This document shows positions 22,742-34,964 of a stretch of 64,000 nt of DNA, piece after piece. The notes beneath the pieces are model-generated. The model was not told the origin of the DNA and did not search any database. It saw only the letters and a list, made by a program, of their open reading frames with translations. The position numbers were made by a program, and so were the translations under genes. The stretch lies in the NCBI RefSeq assembly GCF_025766255.1, contig NW_026516764.1:104872-168871 (forward strand), written 5' to 3'. Numbering within the stretch: position 1 is the first letter of the stretch; each line of letters begins with the position of its first letter. Source of the stretch: Zychaea mexicana. Taxonomy: Eukaryota; Mucoromycota; Mucoromycetes; Mucorales; Lichtheimiaceae.

Positions 22742-25700
22742 AGAACAATAATAAATAACACTAATTGTTTCTACTAATGATTGTCTCGGTTGGCTCTTTA
22801 TGGAACCCGTCATTCACTGAACTCAAAAGCAAATGCATAAATATCAATGCAGACCTTATAAAGTACAATCGGCAATGTTACGATATTGCTAGATGAAAAA
22901 GGTTTTTATTTATTCTACTTTGGCCTCCAGCAATGTACATTAATCCAAATGCGTGACGAAATCAGACGGTACGAAACATAGTCCATACGCATTCAAAATT
23001 TATTAAAGTTACACCTTAGTTTTTCAAGAACCATATGTTCTCTCAGAGAGGAACCTTTTCGGCCAACGACACACAGGCATTGCGAAATGCTGTATCTTGT
23101 CTTAACGCATGTATTAGACACCGTGAATAGTAGGATGCGTATAATATGTATGATGGTCGTGAACGGCTAGACTGAGGAGTCGTAAGAGGAGCCTAGTAAG
23201 TGGGGACACCTTGCTTAAGATTACAGTATGTATATTATCAAAACAAAGGAAATGGCTCACACAATTATGAGTATGCTACAACTACAGCTGGCCACTACTG
23301 TGTATTTTTTAAGTCTAAGATTTGAGAACTTTATAGCCGCTGTAGGTACATATAAGGATAGCTGCAGAGACAACATCCGTGCTCCCAAAACGGTAAAATT
23401 TGGATAGAAATGTCGGTATTACGCTACTGCAACCTCGCTTCTGTGTTGCTGAGGAATACGTTCCCCGCGGTAGATACTCAGTCCAGGGAGGCAACTCGCC
23501 GTTTGCCTTGTTGGCCATTGCAGGAAATCGGTCTTTCTTTCAGCAAAGGTAGCACTAAGGTATAGCTTAAGTAAGACCATTTTTGACCAAGTATGGCCGT
23601 AAAAGAAGTACAAGGGCCCAGAAAGCGGGCTGGTTGTAGTCGAAAAGCGAATGCCTTCTTCTGGATACTAATAAGTAAGGCACGGATAGGGGCAAAATAG
23701 GCTACATAGCTTGCGCTTTGGTGCTGTGTTATAATTTGACGTGTGCGTGACACAAAATGGTAATGTACGCGCTTTTCACAGGTGTGTGTGTGTTTTGAGA
23801 ATTGTGCCAAATGCTGTACAAGGACCTCAGTATATTGTTCATTGAAAAAAATAATAGATCGAGCGACTGTGTGCGCGACCATCAATGTAATACCCTGGTG
23901 CCGATAAACACTACATATCCGGTTGGCCATGTCCCAAGACCAACGTACGTTTTTTGCTCATTTTCTAAAATCCATGATCGTTTTACAGTTAGACCACCAG
24001 CCATTTGTATCAAGCTCCCCGACAAGGAAGGTCCATGGTGCGGGTGTAATAGGAGTACTGATATCTCTTGTACTTTCAAATCTCGCCTTTTTTCTCATCT
24101 GGATCGTTCTGTTTGTTGCATAGCTTATCATATTTTATGTATTAAAAGTCGCAATCTGTTTGAATTTTTACGAATTACATTCTTTTAAATTTGTCGTCGT
24201 CGTCGTCGTTGTTGAGAAAGTGACGCTGAGTAATAGTCCCAGTCCCATTTTTTATTTCTCAATTGCATTACTTCTTCTTCCGCGTATACAAATTATATAA
24301 TTGCTCAAGTCTACTACGCGGTAATCTTCATTTCCCAATTTGGGTAATGCTCCGGACTGGTCTCCACGAGTAACGAGAGGGTAACAGCCATTAGACGGTG
24401 TGTTACCAGGGAACAACCTGATATTGGATGTGCATACTAGCCAGTGTCGTCAGTACATATATAATAGGTGCAAATCAGAGATTATCTACAAAGCACACAT
24501 ATAAACGGTTGTTATCTCCACACACATCATCAACGAAATTTATAGTTTATTTGGTGTATTCTGAAAGATGATGTCAAGTTGGATATCGGTAGCAAATATA
24601 TATAAAGGAATGCATGCCATATGATACACGAAAAAAAAAACAATTTGAGTAACATTTACAATGCAATACAGTATAAACATTATATTGTAAAAGCTTTCAT
24701 TTTATTTATAATTTTGAATGCTAGAAGTTAGATTGTTGTTGTACAGTATTCGTTTGTTTGAGTCACTTTAGAGGGCTCCATTCACAAGAGATTTCTTTCA
24801 AAATAAAAGAGAGGATTAAGCCTGTGTTGGGTCTGATGTACTTTTTACAAACAATGTTGCGTGATACTTATTACTCTACGTAATAACCACTGCATTCGCT
24901 ATATCTTGAATAGAAATGAAATGTATCTACTATTGTACAGAAAACAATATGACCATTGATGTCCTCAGATTTATGAGTAGAGCCATCTGGTTCTTGAAGC
25001 CACTTTATCTCAGAATTGTATGGTAGATAAATAACAAAGTGGTACGAGGTAGTGGAATATGAAAAACAGCGCATGTTTTTTTAGCGATGCTGTATTATAT
25101 AATATGAACTATGAACTGGTCCAGCCTGAAGCGAGTTCCATCAGCTGCAGATATCCTTGAAAAGGGTCATCATGGGCCGATAGAGTGTCAAGAAAAAAAA
25201 AGATACTGGATACTAGGTCACACGCGATCATGTATACGTGGGACGATTTGAAAGATGCTACGTTATGAGTACCAGCCGTTGAACCGATGATAACAACAGC
25301 AATAACAAAAGAATCCGTGCTACTATATACAAGCCGTACCCTACTCTCTTCCTCATCACATCCGACTCTTCTTGTCCTTCTCCCGGTGCTGTTTGCTTTT
25401 TCCAGTGCATTTACGAAAAAAAAGAGAACAAGATCTCTCCCCTCGCCCTTAATTCTATTCGATCCTACAACATTGTAGACAGTGCCGTAGACCCCTTTGA
25501 CATAAATGCTGGATATCCTAATTATCGTACCACCTTTGATAATTCTGAATTGACAATGACGATTAGTAACAACATATCACAGTCTCATATCATGATACTA
25601 GAATGGACTTTTTATAATTATCAAGCCACACAACAAAGCCTGTGCTTTGGATAGAGCGAGCTTTAGAGTTTCGGTTTGCGATACTGTTTGTGGAAATACA

Positions 25701-27187
25701 GCAAGCGGGATGTTTCTCACAGAGCACAAACTAGGCAAACCCAACATATTGCACGTGTATATTTTATAACTTACGTAAAGGTACTTGCAGTTTTGTTCTT
25801 TCTTGCAGTATATAGAACCCTTCTTCAATGAAATGTTCTCAATAGACATGCTGCTAAGTACCCTTTGTAGTTGTAACTAATCAGGGAGGTAGTATGATAT
25901 CTACTACTAGTGATGGCAGCAGTGCCCAGAAGAACAAGCACTTGATAAAACAACGTAATACGTCTCCTGTTAATATAAAACATGTGAGTTGGCCGAGAAA
26001 TGATTATAATGATGGCAGCCGGATATTGATGTGGTACAATTTATAGACCATTCAAAGATGTGTTTACAAATGTCATGTGCCCCAGGAAAGCTGTTTTAGG
26101 CAAGTTTGGCTGTTAATGGGAACCTGGGAATTAATGAATGTTGGACAAAAGAGAGAGTCCAAGACATGTTGATAAAATGTCAAGACAACGGGCCCGTGGT
26201 AAAAAATAAAAATGCACAGGTTTTTTCGTGGGAACAAAAGAAAAGTAGACATGTTTTCTCTTCATCATTGCTAGCTAGCCTGTTGTGATATGATAATAGA
26301 GTGTGGCTGTGGCTAACCACACAACCATGATGACCAAGTACAATCCAGAAAACAAAATGTAACAGACGTGGTAAAAAGAAGAAATGAAACGCCATGATGA
26401 TATTAGATCTGTCCCCGTCAAATTAATGTGCGACTGACTCCACAGAGAAGGGATGACGAGTTCCCTTTCATCGGATGATTTATACCCTATTATTATTAGA
26501 TTGTGTATTTGCAGGAAAATAAAATGTCAGTCCACAACGACTGAAGTCCCGTATGTTGGTTGGTAAAAGCGCGCGCAACAGCTTTACGATATCCAGCAGG
26601 CTGTCGTATTACGTGTCAATGTTTCCAAAACTCAAAGAGGCCTTTTATCGTTATCGTAAAAAACTTGAACCCAGAGATAACGAACCAAAGTAAGATGGTG
26701 GCTCCCAACTTGTCATACCCCGCTCCGCGAATAGTGTGCCTCGCCCTGCCATAGATTGGGTGTGAGTAATTCCGTTTCAGGTAACGCGATTGGTTTAACC
26801 GCCCTGAAGCCTAAATGCTCTTTTCGACCCGCAGAATATTTCTTTTCCAGGGTCACAGAATATGTGGGGACCAAAGCAGAAAAAGATAAGATCTGTGGTT
26901 CCAAGGCAAATAGGGTTTTCTCACGAGAGTAGCACCATTCGGTCTGAACCTAGTTGGTTGATTGAAGAAGTAAGATAAATCAAAGAAGCCTTGGTGTGCT
27001 GCCTTTCATGCTATTAGTTTAGTTTCAGGGAAAAAGGTCGCCAAGGGCAAAACGTAAATCGTTTGACCAATTTACTGTCTCCGACTTCTCAGCAAACTGT
27101 TACAGTAATGGTTGATCTCTCAATTCTCTCCGCTCTATGGTTTCTCTCCCGGGTAAATGGACTATTTTGACACACACACACACCACC

Positions 27188-27220
<33 letters not shown>

Positions 27221-27721
27221 GCTAATACTAATGCTACTGCTTGTTGCAGTTCCTATCAAAACCATGTTGCCAGTGGTGTTAGAAACTGACACAGTTCCTT
27301 TTTCTTGCCTGACGTCTCTGGAAACCCCGAGGCCGGGCAAACTCGTGAGAAGAAAACCGATGGTTTATGGGAAATAACCGATTTGATGGGGAGCGGGGCT
27401 TCGTTATTTTTATAAGACCCATTGTCAAGGAAAATAAAAGTGAGCATATGATCCCAATTACCTCTATCGTTGCCTTTTTAGGAAGGATCGCGGTATAATC
27501 CAAGAGATGGTTGTTGTTGAACGGAAATCATGGAAATCGACACGCTTTTACATTGGTTCTACAAATGATAGCTTTGAAACTCTATACCATATCGGACACA
27601 GGGAAGAGGGTCGCATATATATATACCGAGCAACGGCTTTTTTTTTGTCTTTTATATAGTTCCACCTTTTCCTCTTCTTCTAATACCAATTATTACTACA
27701 CGATAACATACACATATATTA
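22742..27721. other. 5-kb stretch without a supported gene
   Basis: Both strands were read. Frames of 60-150 codons exist (minus 23,930-23,478; minus 25,074-24,871; minus 25,849-25,598) but none has a family motif or a consistent spliced extension. The best candidate is an open plus-strand frame at about 25,285-25,659, listed separately. Microsatellites: (GTC)n near 24,193-24,210 and AC/ACC/ACT tracts at 27,172-27,225. The right end includes the promoter of the permease gene at 27,722. Confidence 0.45.
25285..25659 (+). other. Possible internal exon, no start codon found
   Basis: After a TGA this frame stays open for about 125 codons to a TAG at 25657-25659. It contains IYKPYPTLFLITSDSSCPSP, FFQCIYEKKENK, then SYNIVDSAVDPFDINAGYPN and YRTTFDNSELTMTISNN. 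The composition looks protein-like, but there is no early ATG, and I cannot identify a donor exon upstream or a family. It could be an exon of a spliced gene, a decayed gene, or chance. Confidence 0.22.
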
Positions 27722-29415
27722 ATGTCCTTTACAAAAGATGAAAAGACCGATGTAGGGTATATACCCGATTCTTCGAGTGCCGCATATGAAGCAGGTATAT
27801 ATCATACGTAACAAGAAAAAACAAACATATATTGCTAGTAAGCCCAAGCGCAATACTGATCATTACCGTTTTTTACTTGATAGACTTTGAATTCGCCAAA
27901 GAGGGCTACGACGTGGATCGTTCAAAGGGTGGCAGCACCATGTACGCATATTACAACGTTGTTTGTATTGTCGCTGGCACGGGCTTGTTGGGCCTTTCAC
28001 GGGTATATATAACTTTTTGTGCGCGACGGCTGCTGTGCTTTGTTACACTTGCCCGCGATAATGTCCAAAATCCTTTTCCTCTTTCTTCTGCTAAATATCT
28101 CTCAATTCATACTATCCTTTAGGCTCTGAGTCAAGGTGGTTGGGCCGGTCTCGTCATGCTCTTACTAGCATGGTGGATGTCAAGTGTAAGCGTTTATTTT
28201 ACTTTTCCTCTTGTGTCCAATTGGAATCCTAGCAAAAAGAACTAACTTTTTTTTGAGGGGAATGATTTTAGTATACTGCCGTTATTTTGCAAACGTGCAT
28301 GTACAAAGGCAAACACAGACGATTGGCGTCTTACAAGGAAGTTGCAACCGAGGCGTTCGGTGCCATTGGAGGCTGGATCTCCTTCTTCTTCTCTACCTGG
28401 ATCTATATCGGCACACCGCTTCTCTATACGGTGCTTTCGGCCGCCAATATCAACCAACTCTGTGAAGGCACAGCTGGTGAAATCGGTACCATCCCATGGA
28501 CCATCATTTTCTGCGGTGTGATTGGTATCCCATACATCTTTTTAAAGTCAATGAACAACGTCGCATGGACCAGTTTTGTCGGTATCATTGCCATCTTTGG
28601 CACCGTAAGTAGTCATGTCCTTTTTTTTTTGTTCAATATTATATATCACGCAACACTAAAAATTTATGATACAATGATAGATCATCATTACAATGGTTTT
28701 GGCCGGTATTGATGCTCCCAACCATGTCGATAGCCACAAAGACAATGTCATCTGGGATGGTTTCCCCATCGCTCTTGCTACTATTTCGTTCAGTTTCGGC
28801 GGTAGTGTCGCATACCCCAACATGGAGGCCGCCATGAAGAACCCCAAGCGATGGCCTCTTGCAGTCGTTACCGGTCTGGCTACTTGCGCCGTCATGTACA
28901 TTGCTATTGCTGTCTGTGGCTACTATATCTACGGTAATGAGGTCGTCAACCCGGTCTACAACAGTGTTCCCCCAGGCGCCGCACGTACTGTTGCCATCGT
29001 CTTTATCACATTCAACATTCTTGTCTCTGCCCCCATCTTGCTCGTCTCTTTTGCCCTCGACGTCGAAGACATGCTCAACGTCACGGTCGAACGTCTCGGC
29101 AAAAAGAAGGAATTTATCATTCGGCTTTGTCTGCGCACGGCCATCATGGTCTTTATCGGTGTCGTTGGTATCGTGATCCCATTCTTTGACTTGTTAATGT
29201 CCTTGATTGGCGCCTTTGCCAATTGCCTCATCATTCTTGTCTTCCCCGTCTTATTTTACTGGCGCTTGACCGGTTTCCGCAACAAGAAGTTCTATATCTT
29301 GGCATGGCACGGTCTGATCATCCTCGTCGGTCTCGTCGGTCTTATCTTTGGTACTTGGACTGCCATTGAAGATCTGATCGATCGTTTTGGTGACGATTTT
29401 GAATACAGCCTTTAA
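27722..29415 (+). CDS. Amino acid permease, AAAP family (copy 1)
   Basis: Five exons, 27722-27794, 27884-28002, 28123-28185, 28272-28604 and 28681-29415, total 440 residues plus stop. Starts MSFTKDEKTDVGYIPDSSSA, a short hydrophilic N-terminus. The membrane part opens with the family's first helix (VVCIVAGTGLLGL, then QGGWAGLVMLLLAWW). Further hydrophobic segments cover the rest of the protein, consistent with about eleven transmembrane helices of the Aa_trans/AAAP fold (relatives: yeast AVT proteins, fungal neutral amino acid permeases). Such proteins move amino acids with protons across plasma or vacuolar membranes; substrate and membrane cannot be read here. Exon lengths are identical in every exon to those of the paralogue at 42,861-44,513. 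A CT tract follows the stop (29,425-29,445). Confidence 0.93.
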
Positions 29416-29695
29416 ACACACACACTCTCTCTCTCTCTCTCTCTCTTATATGTAATTTTACTTTATCGTGTATACCTTATCGACCGCTACATCTCTCCTT
29501 CCCCCATTTTCTCTCACTCGTCCAAATTTAATAATCCATCCATCCATCCATTCGACTCTCAAATACATACAACACATATTCAAAAATAGAGAAGACTTCA
29601 TACGCATTTCTCTCTCTCTCTTTCTGAAGGTACCCCTCTACCTCCCTCCTGGTGATGTCATATAATATTATAATTTCTTAATTTTTTTTTCTTGG

Positions 29696-31796
29696 TTACC
29701 ACATGAACCGTAAATTTATCCTGTCGTCATCATTGTTATCGCAAGTTTTCTCTAGTTGCTGCTGATCGGCATAAGCATCAAATAACTGCTTCCAGTATTG
29801 CGCGCTAGCCGCAGTATCTGCAAAGAGATAAACCTTGCCTTCGAGTACTTCATTGTCTTCAAGGCGAGCAGGTTCCATGATTTTGGCACATGTTCTGTCG
29901 AATTTCAACACAAGTCCCGTGGCGCCTGACATGCGAACTGATTCTTGGTCATTTTCAGAAGCGTGTGTGACGGATCGCAGTGGCTTTAATGGAATGCTTC
30001 CAACGATCTGTTGAAATGCAAAAGAGGAAGGGTTTTTTTTACTCCTAGTTAAGTTTCTTGTCTCTCACAAAAAGAATCATCCCGGCCATCCTAACATGAC
30101 CGAATCCTTTGGATCTTCTAAACTGGCTTACCTTGTATGATTCATCCAGAAACAACAGTGTATGTGCTTCAAATTTTACCAGGTACCGTCGCCATGTCTA
30201 TAATTATTGTATATATATATAACTTGTTAGATGTCCATTCTTTTATACACAGGAAAGCATGTGGGATAAAATTTTACCGGATAACCTTGACCACGAACAT
30301 AGACGGTCAGACAATCGCCCTGCTGGCAATAGTCCAATACGAGTCTGCTCGTATCAGACCCAACCTTGTGGCTACTACACGCTCCTTGACCGCTGCTCGA
30401 GTAAGTCGTTTCGAGCGATGGAGTAGCTTCATTGTCAAAAAAATGGAACGACACTGTGAGTTCCAAGTTGAAGCGATCCTTGTCATTGTTGCACAAGGGT
30501 TGTGTCAATGTATAACGTAAAGGTCCTTGTCCGACAAACGCGCGTAGACAGCTGCCAGAAACTATTTGTTTCACTCCAATGACGGGCATGGTGACCTTTT
30601 TTTGATGATGGTAATGAGGTGTTCCATCGTGGTTTCGTAATGAGGGTGGATTGCTGCGTCGGCTGCTGTTTTTGAGTCGGTGCTTCACTCGTGTCAGCGT
30701 CGAGGTGAGCGTGTTCAGAGGCTGGGCCGTTAAGATAAAGGTCAAATCAAAGGATCCATTTACGTTTCTATATGTATAATATTAGGTTCCCCGAATTTTT
30801 TTTGTAAAACTGCTAATGGTACTCTTACAATGGGATGTTGCGGTCGGGGTATCCACGAGCGGACCCTGCAGGTATCTTTTGCATAATTCCCGGAACGGTT
30901 TCGATTATATCGCCGTTCAACTGCAAATGCAGATGGTACTCGTATTCTACGATATTTTAAACGTTTAGAAAGGTTCCTTCTTTTCTGCAATGTGTAATGA
31001 CGCGCTATATCCAGACAACTCGAGTGTATACGTAGCAGCGCGCTAAAAGAAAAATGGGTGTTTTACCTCGAGGGGATGCATAGTTGACAATTTGATGCAC
31101 TACAGTTGCATATAACGCATTAGATTTCACGTTATTGCTGCGAATATGTCTCTTTCAGACATAGCATATATATACCACCAGCGTGCCTTTCTTTTTACCT
31201 TTGCAATAGATTTTCTCATTTGTGTCATTAAAAAGCGATCGTTTGCTGCTATTTGCTTGTTGTTGCTGTTGTTGCAAATGGCCATGGTTGACATTGTACA
31301 TTAACGGCAGTTCAATGGAAGTACTGAGCAGTTTATGCAATGGTGTCCCAAGCCAGGTCACTGCTCTTTGAAGCCGTGTGTGAATGGGGTGGTTCAATCG
31401 TTCCTGTTGTTGTCGTATACCAGTAACCTTTATGTCGTCGTCGTCGTCGTTCTTGTTGCTGCTTCTGGGTGTTGTGTGCGTAGAATTGTTGGCAGTACTA
31501 GTAGTAGTAGTAGTGGTACTACTAGTTGTTGCTGTAGTAACATCTTGGGCCGACGACGGTAATGATGGTAAGGCGCGATCGGCCAGTGACCGCAAGTTGG
31601 GTACAGTGTGATAAGTCTCCACAGGAAAAAAACCGGCCTGTTGTTGTTGTTCTTGTTTCGGAGGAACAAAGTCAGTGGCAATAAGCGTGTTGTTGCTGTT
31701 GTTTATTTTGATGGCAGCAGATGGCTGGATTTGGTTAGCACGTTTGCGATTAATCAAGCTGAAACGCCCAGCAACAGGTTCGTAATGTTGATCCAT
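29696..31796 (-). CDS. Anillin/Bud4-like protein with C-terminal PH domain
   Basis: Anillin-type proteins (Mid1/Mid2, Bud4, Int1) organise septins and the division ring at the membrane. The likely start is the ATG at 31796-31794 (MDQHYEPVAGRFSLINRKRA). The first exon is low-complexity with Thr, Ser, Asn, Asp and Gln runs and ends near 31,198. Middle exons carry the anillin-homology-like part: EYEYHLHLQLNGDIIETVPG, NGSFDLTFILTAQPL, KKVTMPVIGVKQIV, DRFNLELTVSFHFFDN. Then come three exons of a PH domain: TWRRYLVKFEAHTLLFLDES, IVGSIPLKPLRSVTH, and GKVYLFADTAASAQYWKQLF, ending at the stop 29698-29696. The last three introns join cleanly in phase. Between about 31,060 and 30,950 the splicing is not resolved: one small exon and the phase of the next are ambiguous, and a frame error cannot be excluded. 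The PH call is strong; the anillin/Bud4 call is inferred from domain order and pattern. Confidence 0.7.
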
Positions 31797-32104
31797 GGAT
31801 TGAATAGAAGAGCAGAAAAGATACTGCTTTTGTGTGTGTGTGTGTGTGTGTGTGTCTTTATCCTTATAGGTATAGATGGAAGGTACGGTAGAGCAAAAAG
31901 GGGAAGGAGGGCAGCCATGAAGTAGGGTCCTTTTATGCCCCATTTCTGTTTTATCTGACTTGAACGGATGACGATATAAAAATTTCCGATGGATGTACTT
32001 TGGCTATGAACGGTATGTAGCTAAATAGCAGCCAGAGCAACAATAAATGGCTTGATTACAATAAGGATTATCATGTATGTATTATATATCACAAGAGTAT
32101 AGAG

Positions 32105-33756
32105 TTATATCAATGGGGAGAGAGAAACAAAAGACATCATTACTAGTAAACCAGCTAGTAGTAACAACGTTGTGGATGATGATGATGATGATGATACTAT
32201 TTTACGAGTGATGGAAAAGGAAGAGGAAGATGATGCTTGGGATGACACTGACAGCGAAAGAGGAGTTTCTGGATGTGTGGATTGCATTTGTTGGGCTGGG
32301 TTATTGACAGATGATCTTTGCCAGGGCCTTGGGGCACCTCTCGTGGCTGGCTTATATTCCTCCTTTGACGATAATGGCTCCAAAGCTGCTGGCGCCGCAA
32401 GTCAAGCGACAACGTTGTTGTATTCCGGATTGCATACACTCTCAATCTTTTGAATGTATGCGGAAATAACATCGTGTTGCTCCCACTGTATGTATACATA
32501 TCATGGGTTTTTTACGTGAGTCAAAAAAACAAAGGTTTCTTTTTTCCTTCCCTCATAAGAGAAAAACAAACACTTACCGCAATCGGACCACGGGACCATT
32601 GAGCAGTGCCGGATTCAATGCTGCCATCCCACAAACCAATTTGGATACGACTAACATACAGTTTTTATAGCATCAGTTTTCAAGTGCATCTAGCGCCTAT
32701 ACGCTGTAGGAGGGGTGTTATTGATAGAGAATGAGGTAACTTACGCTGGTTCAGATGGGAATTTGCATACGCCAGCTCCATCGCACGTATCCTTCTTTTC
32801 CTTGGTGCGTACAAGCGTGCCATCAATATACCAATCGATACGGTCGGGAGTCCTGCATAACATGGGAGTTAGCTTTCTCACTCTATCTTCGGATCTTCCC
32901 TCTCACCACCCCCCACTAAACACTCTTTAGAGCAGCATACCAGTCAATTGTGTATGTATGATATTCATCAAATACCGGCCCGCCGGCAACTTCATGATAG
33001 CCGCCATTGACCGTATACAGCACTTCATGGCCCCAAAAGTAGTTGCTCCTGGAAAATTATAAAATCACACAGCAACAACAGGTAATGTGAGTTTATTGCT
33101 CTTGGTCGTCTAGACGCGTTTTTGCAATGCAAGATCAAGAGACACACTTACTGAGCGTGGTTTGGATCGCCTGTAACAACATATCATATCATAAAAAAAC
33201 AGATCAAGTGAAGCGGTGAATACGAATCCTTAAAGTGGCAAGTATTAAAAAAACCACACACATACCTCCTAGCAATTCAAAATCAATTTCATCGCCACCA
33301 TCGCCGATCAAAATGACAGCTGTAATGGCACCCCCTACGTTTGCTGATTTCACAGTGGCTGAAACGCGCCCATAATGCATATAGGACGATGCATTAAACG
33401 TTGGACCTCTTCCTTCATACTTGTTGTATGGCAAATCTAAAAAGAAAAAGAATCGTTTTTTTTGAGTCTTTTTTGTTTTAGGTATCAAACAAATGCCATA
33501 ACAAACAATGAAACGCACTCTGGGCATCATGCATACGAACATACTGTCGAGGAGGCATCAAGTTCATTTTGATGCCACCGTCAGTGATATCATACGTGTC
33601 TTGGACCGTGTTCTCGGCAGACCATCCTTCAGTCGAGACACGGAAATCCGTATTGTAATTCTTGCAATCCGGTTTCTTTTGGTTGGTAGGGAAAGCGGAT
33701 GTAATGGCAGCAAGCCAGACTGTACAGCTGAATAACGCTGCTGGTAGAGCCTTCAT
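32105..33756 (-). CDS. GH16 Crh-type cell-wall transglycosylase, GPI-anchored
   Basis: Crh enzymes of glycoside hydrolase family 16 link chitin to glucan chains in the fungal wall. Start is the ATG at 33756-33754, giving a signal peptide (MKALPAALFSCTVWLAAITS) and a mature part beginning near AFPTNQKKPDCK. The catalytic signature DEIDFELLGG (Glu-Ile-Asp-Phe-Glu, nucleophile and acid/base glutamates) is present. It is followed by SNYFWGHEVLYTVNGG, YHTYTIDWTPDRIDWYIDG and IQIGLWDGSIESGTAQWSRG, all typical of Crh proteins. The last exon is reached through a 52-nt GTATGC...GCAG intron and encodes a Ser-rich tail. It ends in a hydrophobic segment (TTLLLLAGLLVMMSFVSLSP), the expected GPI-attachment signal. 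A TATA-like ATATATAAAG lies at about 33,830-33,820. At least five introns; internal boundaries approximate. It is convergent with nothing and shares its strand with the anillin-like gene downstream. Confidence 0.9.
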
Positions 33757-34964
33757 AATAAGTAGTAGTAGTGATACCAACTTCAATAGGTGGGGACAGG
33801 GAGAACCGGAAGGTTGGTTACTTTATATATGTGTAGTATATATCGAGAGCGAAAAAAAAAGTTAAAGACGACGACGACCAAAACAAAGTTAAATGGGTGA
33901 CAGAGAGAGAGAGAGACGGAGTCTATTACGAGCACGCACTCTGGCGCCTTTTTATATTATACAGCATGATATTAATCTATTGATGGTGTATAGATGCGTG
34001 TCTCACCGAGTATATAAACTTTGTGCAAGAAACATTGTTTGCTTGGATAATAATGATCCATTTATGGAGAAATTTGTAGTAAGGGGGTTAGTAGGGAAAA
34101 TAAGGGTGGAAAGGGAAGCAAGGGGGTATAGCCTCACCAAGTACACGTGCGCTAATATAATCCGATCTCTTGTCACCGCAAGCTCTTGCTATCATTATCA
34201 TGGGACATCTTACCTCTGCTACATACTCGTGTTACTATGTACTCTACTTTGTAGGTTAGCACCGGATTACTGGTATCATATTGGCTATTTTAAGTTTTCT
34301 TTGTACGTGTAATGCAATCGATTGAAAAGTGAATTTATGCTACTATGATACCAGCCCGACAACTGAGTTTTTCTTTATTAGAGAGGTGTTATCTCGTTGT
34401 GATCGTAACCATTAGTTTTCGTAAGGTCGTCCAATAACGTCGAGCGGATAAAGACGGCAATTTTGCATCTTGTGATGTTGAATTGATTGACAAAATTTCA
34501 TTGTTGCTATCCAGGTTTCTATGTTATTCTATGCGCAAGTAGTAATAGTGTCAAAGGAGGTTTGGTGGTTGTGGTTGAATATAAGCGCGCTGTAGCTCTG
34601 GGAATCCAACTTGTTGAATATGGTAATATTGTCATCATGTAGCATACACACAGTCTGTCTAGACCTTTTAATATAATGTGTATACTTGTGCCAGTAAAAT
34701 TCAAGAAAAGGACCCACGACCGCTTGTTGATGCACCAGAATGTAATGTAGCGTTCTGCGGTATTGACAGCTTTGGGCATGAACCTACTAACAGGACGTGC
34801 ATTATAACCGAGCTAGTTCTTCTACTGGTAACAGCATAATCTGTTTTTGGGTAGGCTTTTCAAGACCCGGCGAATATGCAGCAGAAAAAAAAAGGATACG
34901 CGCTACAGCTAATCTATATGATTTTCTCCACCTTTTATGTAATATATATAAACCCCTCAACTAA
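33757..34964. other. Divergent promoter region between GH16 and CHMP7 genes
   Basis: 1.2 kb between two divergently transcribed genes. Frames at 33,893-34,312 (+) and 34,779-34,519 (-) are open but show no motif, no conserved features and unlikely composition. A TATA-like word (ATATATATAAAC) is at about 34,942-34,953, just upstream of the CHMP7 ATG, which is close for a fungal promoter. Confidence 0.45.

Noticed and set aside
23478..23930. 150-codon minus-strand frame
   Set aside because: No family motif, no plausible splice partner, and other frames in the same place are equally open.
33893..34312. 139-codon plus-strand frame between the GH16 and CHMP7 genes
   Set aside because: It starts in an AGAGAG repeat, has no motif, and overlaps the expected divergent promoter.
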